Assembly: GCA_018399455.1 (NCBI GenBank)
Contig: JAGYOT010000142.1
Span: forward strand, 1-5,731
From: Desulfobacterales bacterium
GTDB lineage: Bacteria; Desulfobacterota; Desulfobacteria; Desulfobacterales; Desulfosalsimonadaceae
Reading direction: 5' to 3'
Length of the DNA stretch: 5,731 bases
Of this stretch, positions 4,818 to 5,731 are shown piece after piece. The notes below the pieces were generated by a model. It was given only the letters and a program-made list of their open reading frames with translations, was not told the DNA's origin and did no database searches. The first letter of the stretch is position 1. The number at the start of each line of letters is the position of its first letter. The position numbers were made by a program, and so were the translations under genes.

Positions 4818-5693
4818 ATGCAACTCAGCGATGTAAAAACCGTTACTGTTGTCGGAGCCGGTAACATGGGCCATCAAATCGCCACGCTTTGCGCGATAAA
4901 GGGCTACAAGACCGCTGTCACGGATGTCAAGGACGAGGTGCTTAAAAAAGCAGAGCAGTTTGTGGACAGCTACCTGCCCGGGCGGGTCAAAAAGGGCAAG
5001 CTGAGCGAAGATCAGGCCAGGCAGGCCCGCGACAATATCCGGTTCACCAATTCCCTGGAGGATGCGGCAAAGGACGCGGATTTTGTGATTGAAGCGGTTT
5101 TGGAGATCCGGGATCTGAAACGTAAAATTTTTGCGGACCTCGACCGGATTGCGCCTTCTCATGCGATCCTGGCCACCAACAGCTCTTTTATCGTGAGTTC
5201 AAAAATTGCCGATGCGACCAACCGGCCGGAAAAGGTATGCAATTTGCATTTTTTCAATCCGGCGCTGGTGATGAAGCTCGTGGAGGTCGTCCAGGGGCCC
5301 CATACATCGGATGAAACCGTGGCGGTGGCGATGGACTTCTGCAAAAGCATCGAAAAGGTGGCGGTTCATTTGAAGAAAGAGGTCGACGGCTTTCTGCTAA
5401 ATCGCATCTTTCGGGTTATTAATCACGAAGCCTTATGGCTTTTGGATATGGGCGTCGCATCTGTTGAGGACATTGACAAAGCCTGCGTATACGGTGCCGG
5501 GCATCCCATGGGACCGTTCCGCCTCAACGACCTTACCGGCATCGACCTTGCCTACATTATGGCCATGGAAGCCTTCAAGGAATCGGGCGATCCGGCCGAC
5601 CTGCCTTCCCCCAGCGTGACCGAGCATTATGTCAAGGGCGAATACGGCGAAAAAACCGGCAAAGGCTGGTATGATTATTCGGACAAAAAATAA
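4818..5693 (+). CDS. NAD-dependent 3-hydroxyacyl-CoA dehydrogenase
   Basis: Soluble 291-residue enzyme that interconverts (S)-3-hydroxyacyl-CoA and 3-ketoacyl-CoA with NAD(H), as in beta-oxidation or butanoate-type pathways. Seen: Rossmann motif GAGNMG (13-18) with D36 after strand 2, indicating NAD; the active-site ATNSS loop (119-123); LHFFNP with catalytic H144 and its partner E156; DGFLLNRI with N195; the GAGHPMGPFRLNDLTG segment (226-241) of the C-terminal helical dimerisation domain; and the family-ending EKTGKGWYDY (278-287). Length matches single-domain members (Hbd, PaaH and HADH types), not the fused FadB. The start has AAGGAGGG at 4807-4814, close to the ATG. The catalytic loop reads NSSF rather than the more common NTSS. 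Chain-length preference cannot be read from the sequence. No thiolase, hydratase or acyl-CoA dehydrogenase gene adjoins it within the window, though the right side is cut off soon after. No symbol is assigned because hbd, paaH and fadB cannot be told apart here. Confidence 0.92.
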   Translation: MQLSDVKTVTVVGAGNMGHQIATLCAIKGYKTAVTDVKDEVLKKAEQFVDSYLPGRVKKGKLSEDQARQARDNIRFTNSLEDAAKDADFVIEAVLEIRDLKRKIFADLDRIAPSHAILATNSSFIVSSKIADATNRPEKVCNLHFFNPALVMKLVEVVQGPHTSDETVAVAMDFCKSIEKVAVHLKKEVDGFLLNRIFRVINHEALWLLDMGVASVEDIDKACVYGAGHPMGPFRLNDLTGIDLAYIMAMEAFKESGDPADLPSPSVTEHYVKGEYGEKTGKGWYDYSDKK

Positions 5694-5707
5694 AATCGGA
5701 AATCTGC

Positions 5708-5722
5708 CGGGTTTTAAACCCG
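5708..5722. other. 15-bp palindrome after the dehydrogenase gene
   Basis: CGGGTTT (5708-5714) and AAACCCG (5716-5722) form a perfect inverted repeat with one central base, 14 nt after the stop codon. In RNA it would fold as a CGGG/CCCG stem. The next bases have no T run and the window ends at 5731, so a terminator role cannot be decided. Confidence 0.35.
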
Positions 5723-5731
5723 CTCCTGCTG

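Noticed and set aside
4701..5162. Minus-strand open frame of 153 codons across the start of the dehydrogenase gene
   Set aside because: It overlaps the conserved Rossmann region of the real gene and continues into its leader. No domain or ribosome binding site was seen.

Overview
The window looks like chromosomal DNA from an anaerobic, moderately GC-rich bacterium. A sulfate-reducing or related member of the Desulfobacterota (former Deltaproteobacteria) fits best. The main clue is a very long HdrA-type flavoprotein carrying a GltD/NfnB-like insert, an architecture I associate with that group. The short-chain 3-hydroxyacyl-CoA dehydrogenase is of a type common there too. This assignment is inference from protein style; the window contains no rRNA or other taxonomic marker.

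Layout. (1) Positions 1-2737, minus strand: one uninterrupted reading frame of 912 codons that starts at 2737 and runs off the left edge. It encodes an HdrA-like FAD/iron-sulfur protein with a complete GltD/NfnB-like module inserted after its first ferredoxin cluster. (2) Positions 2738-3203: a 466-base divergent intergenic region with no convincing gene. It holds a candidate leftward promoter, a good rightward promoter, a perfect 20-bp tandem repeat directly after it, phased CGTTA motifs with a 12-bp palindrome, a weak hairpin followed by nine Ts, and a hairpin over the ribosome binding site of the next gene. (3) Positions 3204-4532, plus strand: UDP-glucose 6-dehydrogenase (ugd), complete, 442 residues. 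(4) Positions 4533-4817: a 285-base spacer. It holds a strong stem-loop, a small A/T-flanked terminator-like hairpin that overlaps a consensus -35 box, a dyad operator at the predicted transcription start, and a 19-bp hairpin in the predicted leader. (5) Positions 4818-5693, plus strand: an NAD-dependent 3-hydroxyacyl-CoA dehydrogenase, complete, 291 residues, followed by a short palindrome at the right edge.

How they relate. The three genes do not form an operon. The HdrA-like gene is divergent, and ugd and the dehydrogenase gene are separated by terminator-like and promoter-like signals. The HdrA-like protein is expected to channel or bifurcate electrons between NAD(P)H, ferredoxin and a disulfide or low-potential carrier. 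The hydroxyacyl-CoA dehydrogenase makes or uses NADH in acyl-CoA metabolism, so the two could meet through the NADH pool. Ugd supplies UDP-glucuronate for polysaccharide synthesis and has no obvious functional link to either neighbour.

The most interesting points are the HdrA-GltD fusion with an altered NAD(P)-binding motif, the 20-bp tandem repeat (each copy also reads as a six-codon mini-ORF at a predicted transcription start), and the compact terminator/promoter/operator block upstream of the dehydrogenase. I did not find a clearly new multi-gene system.
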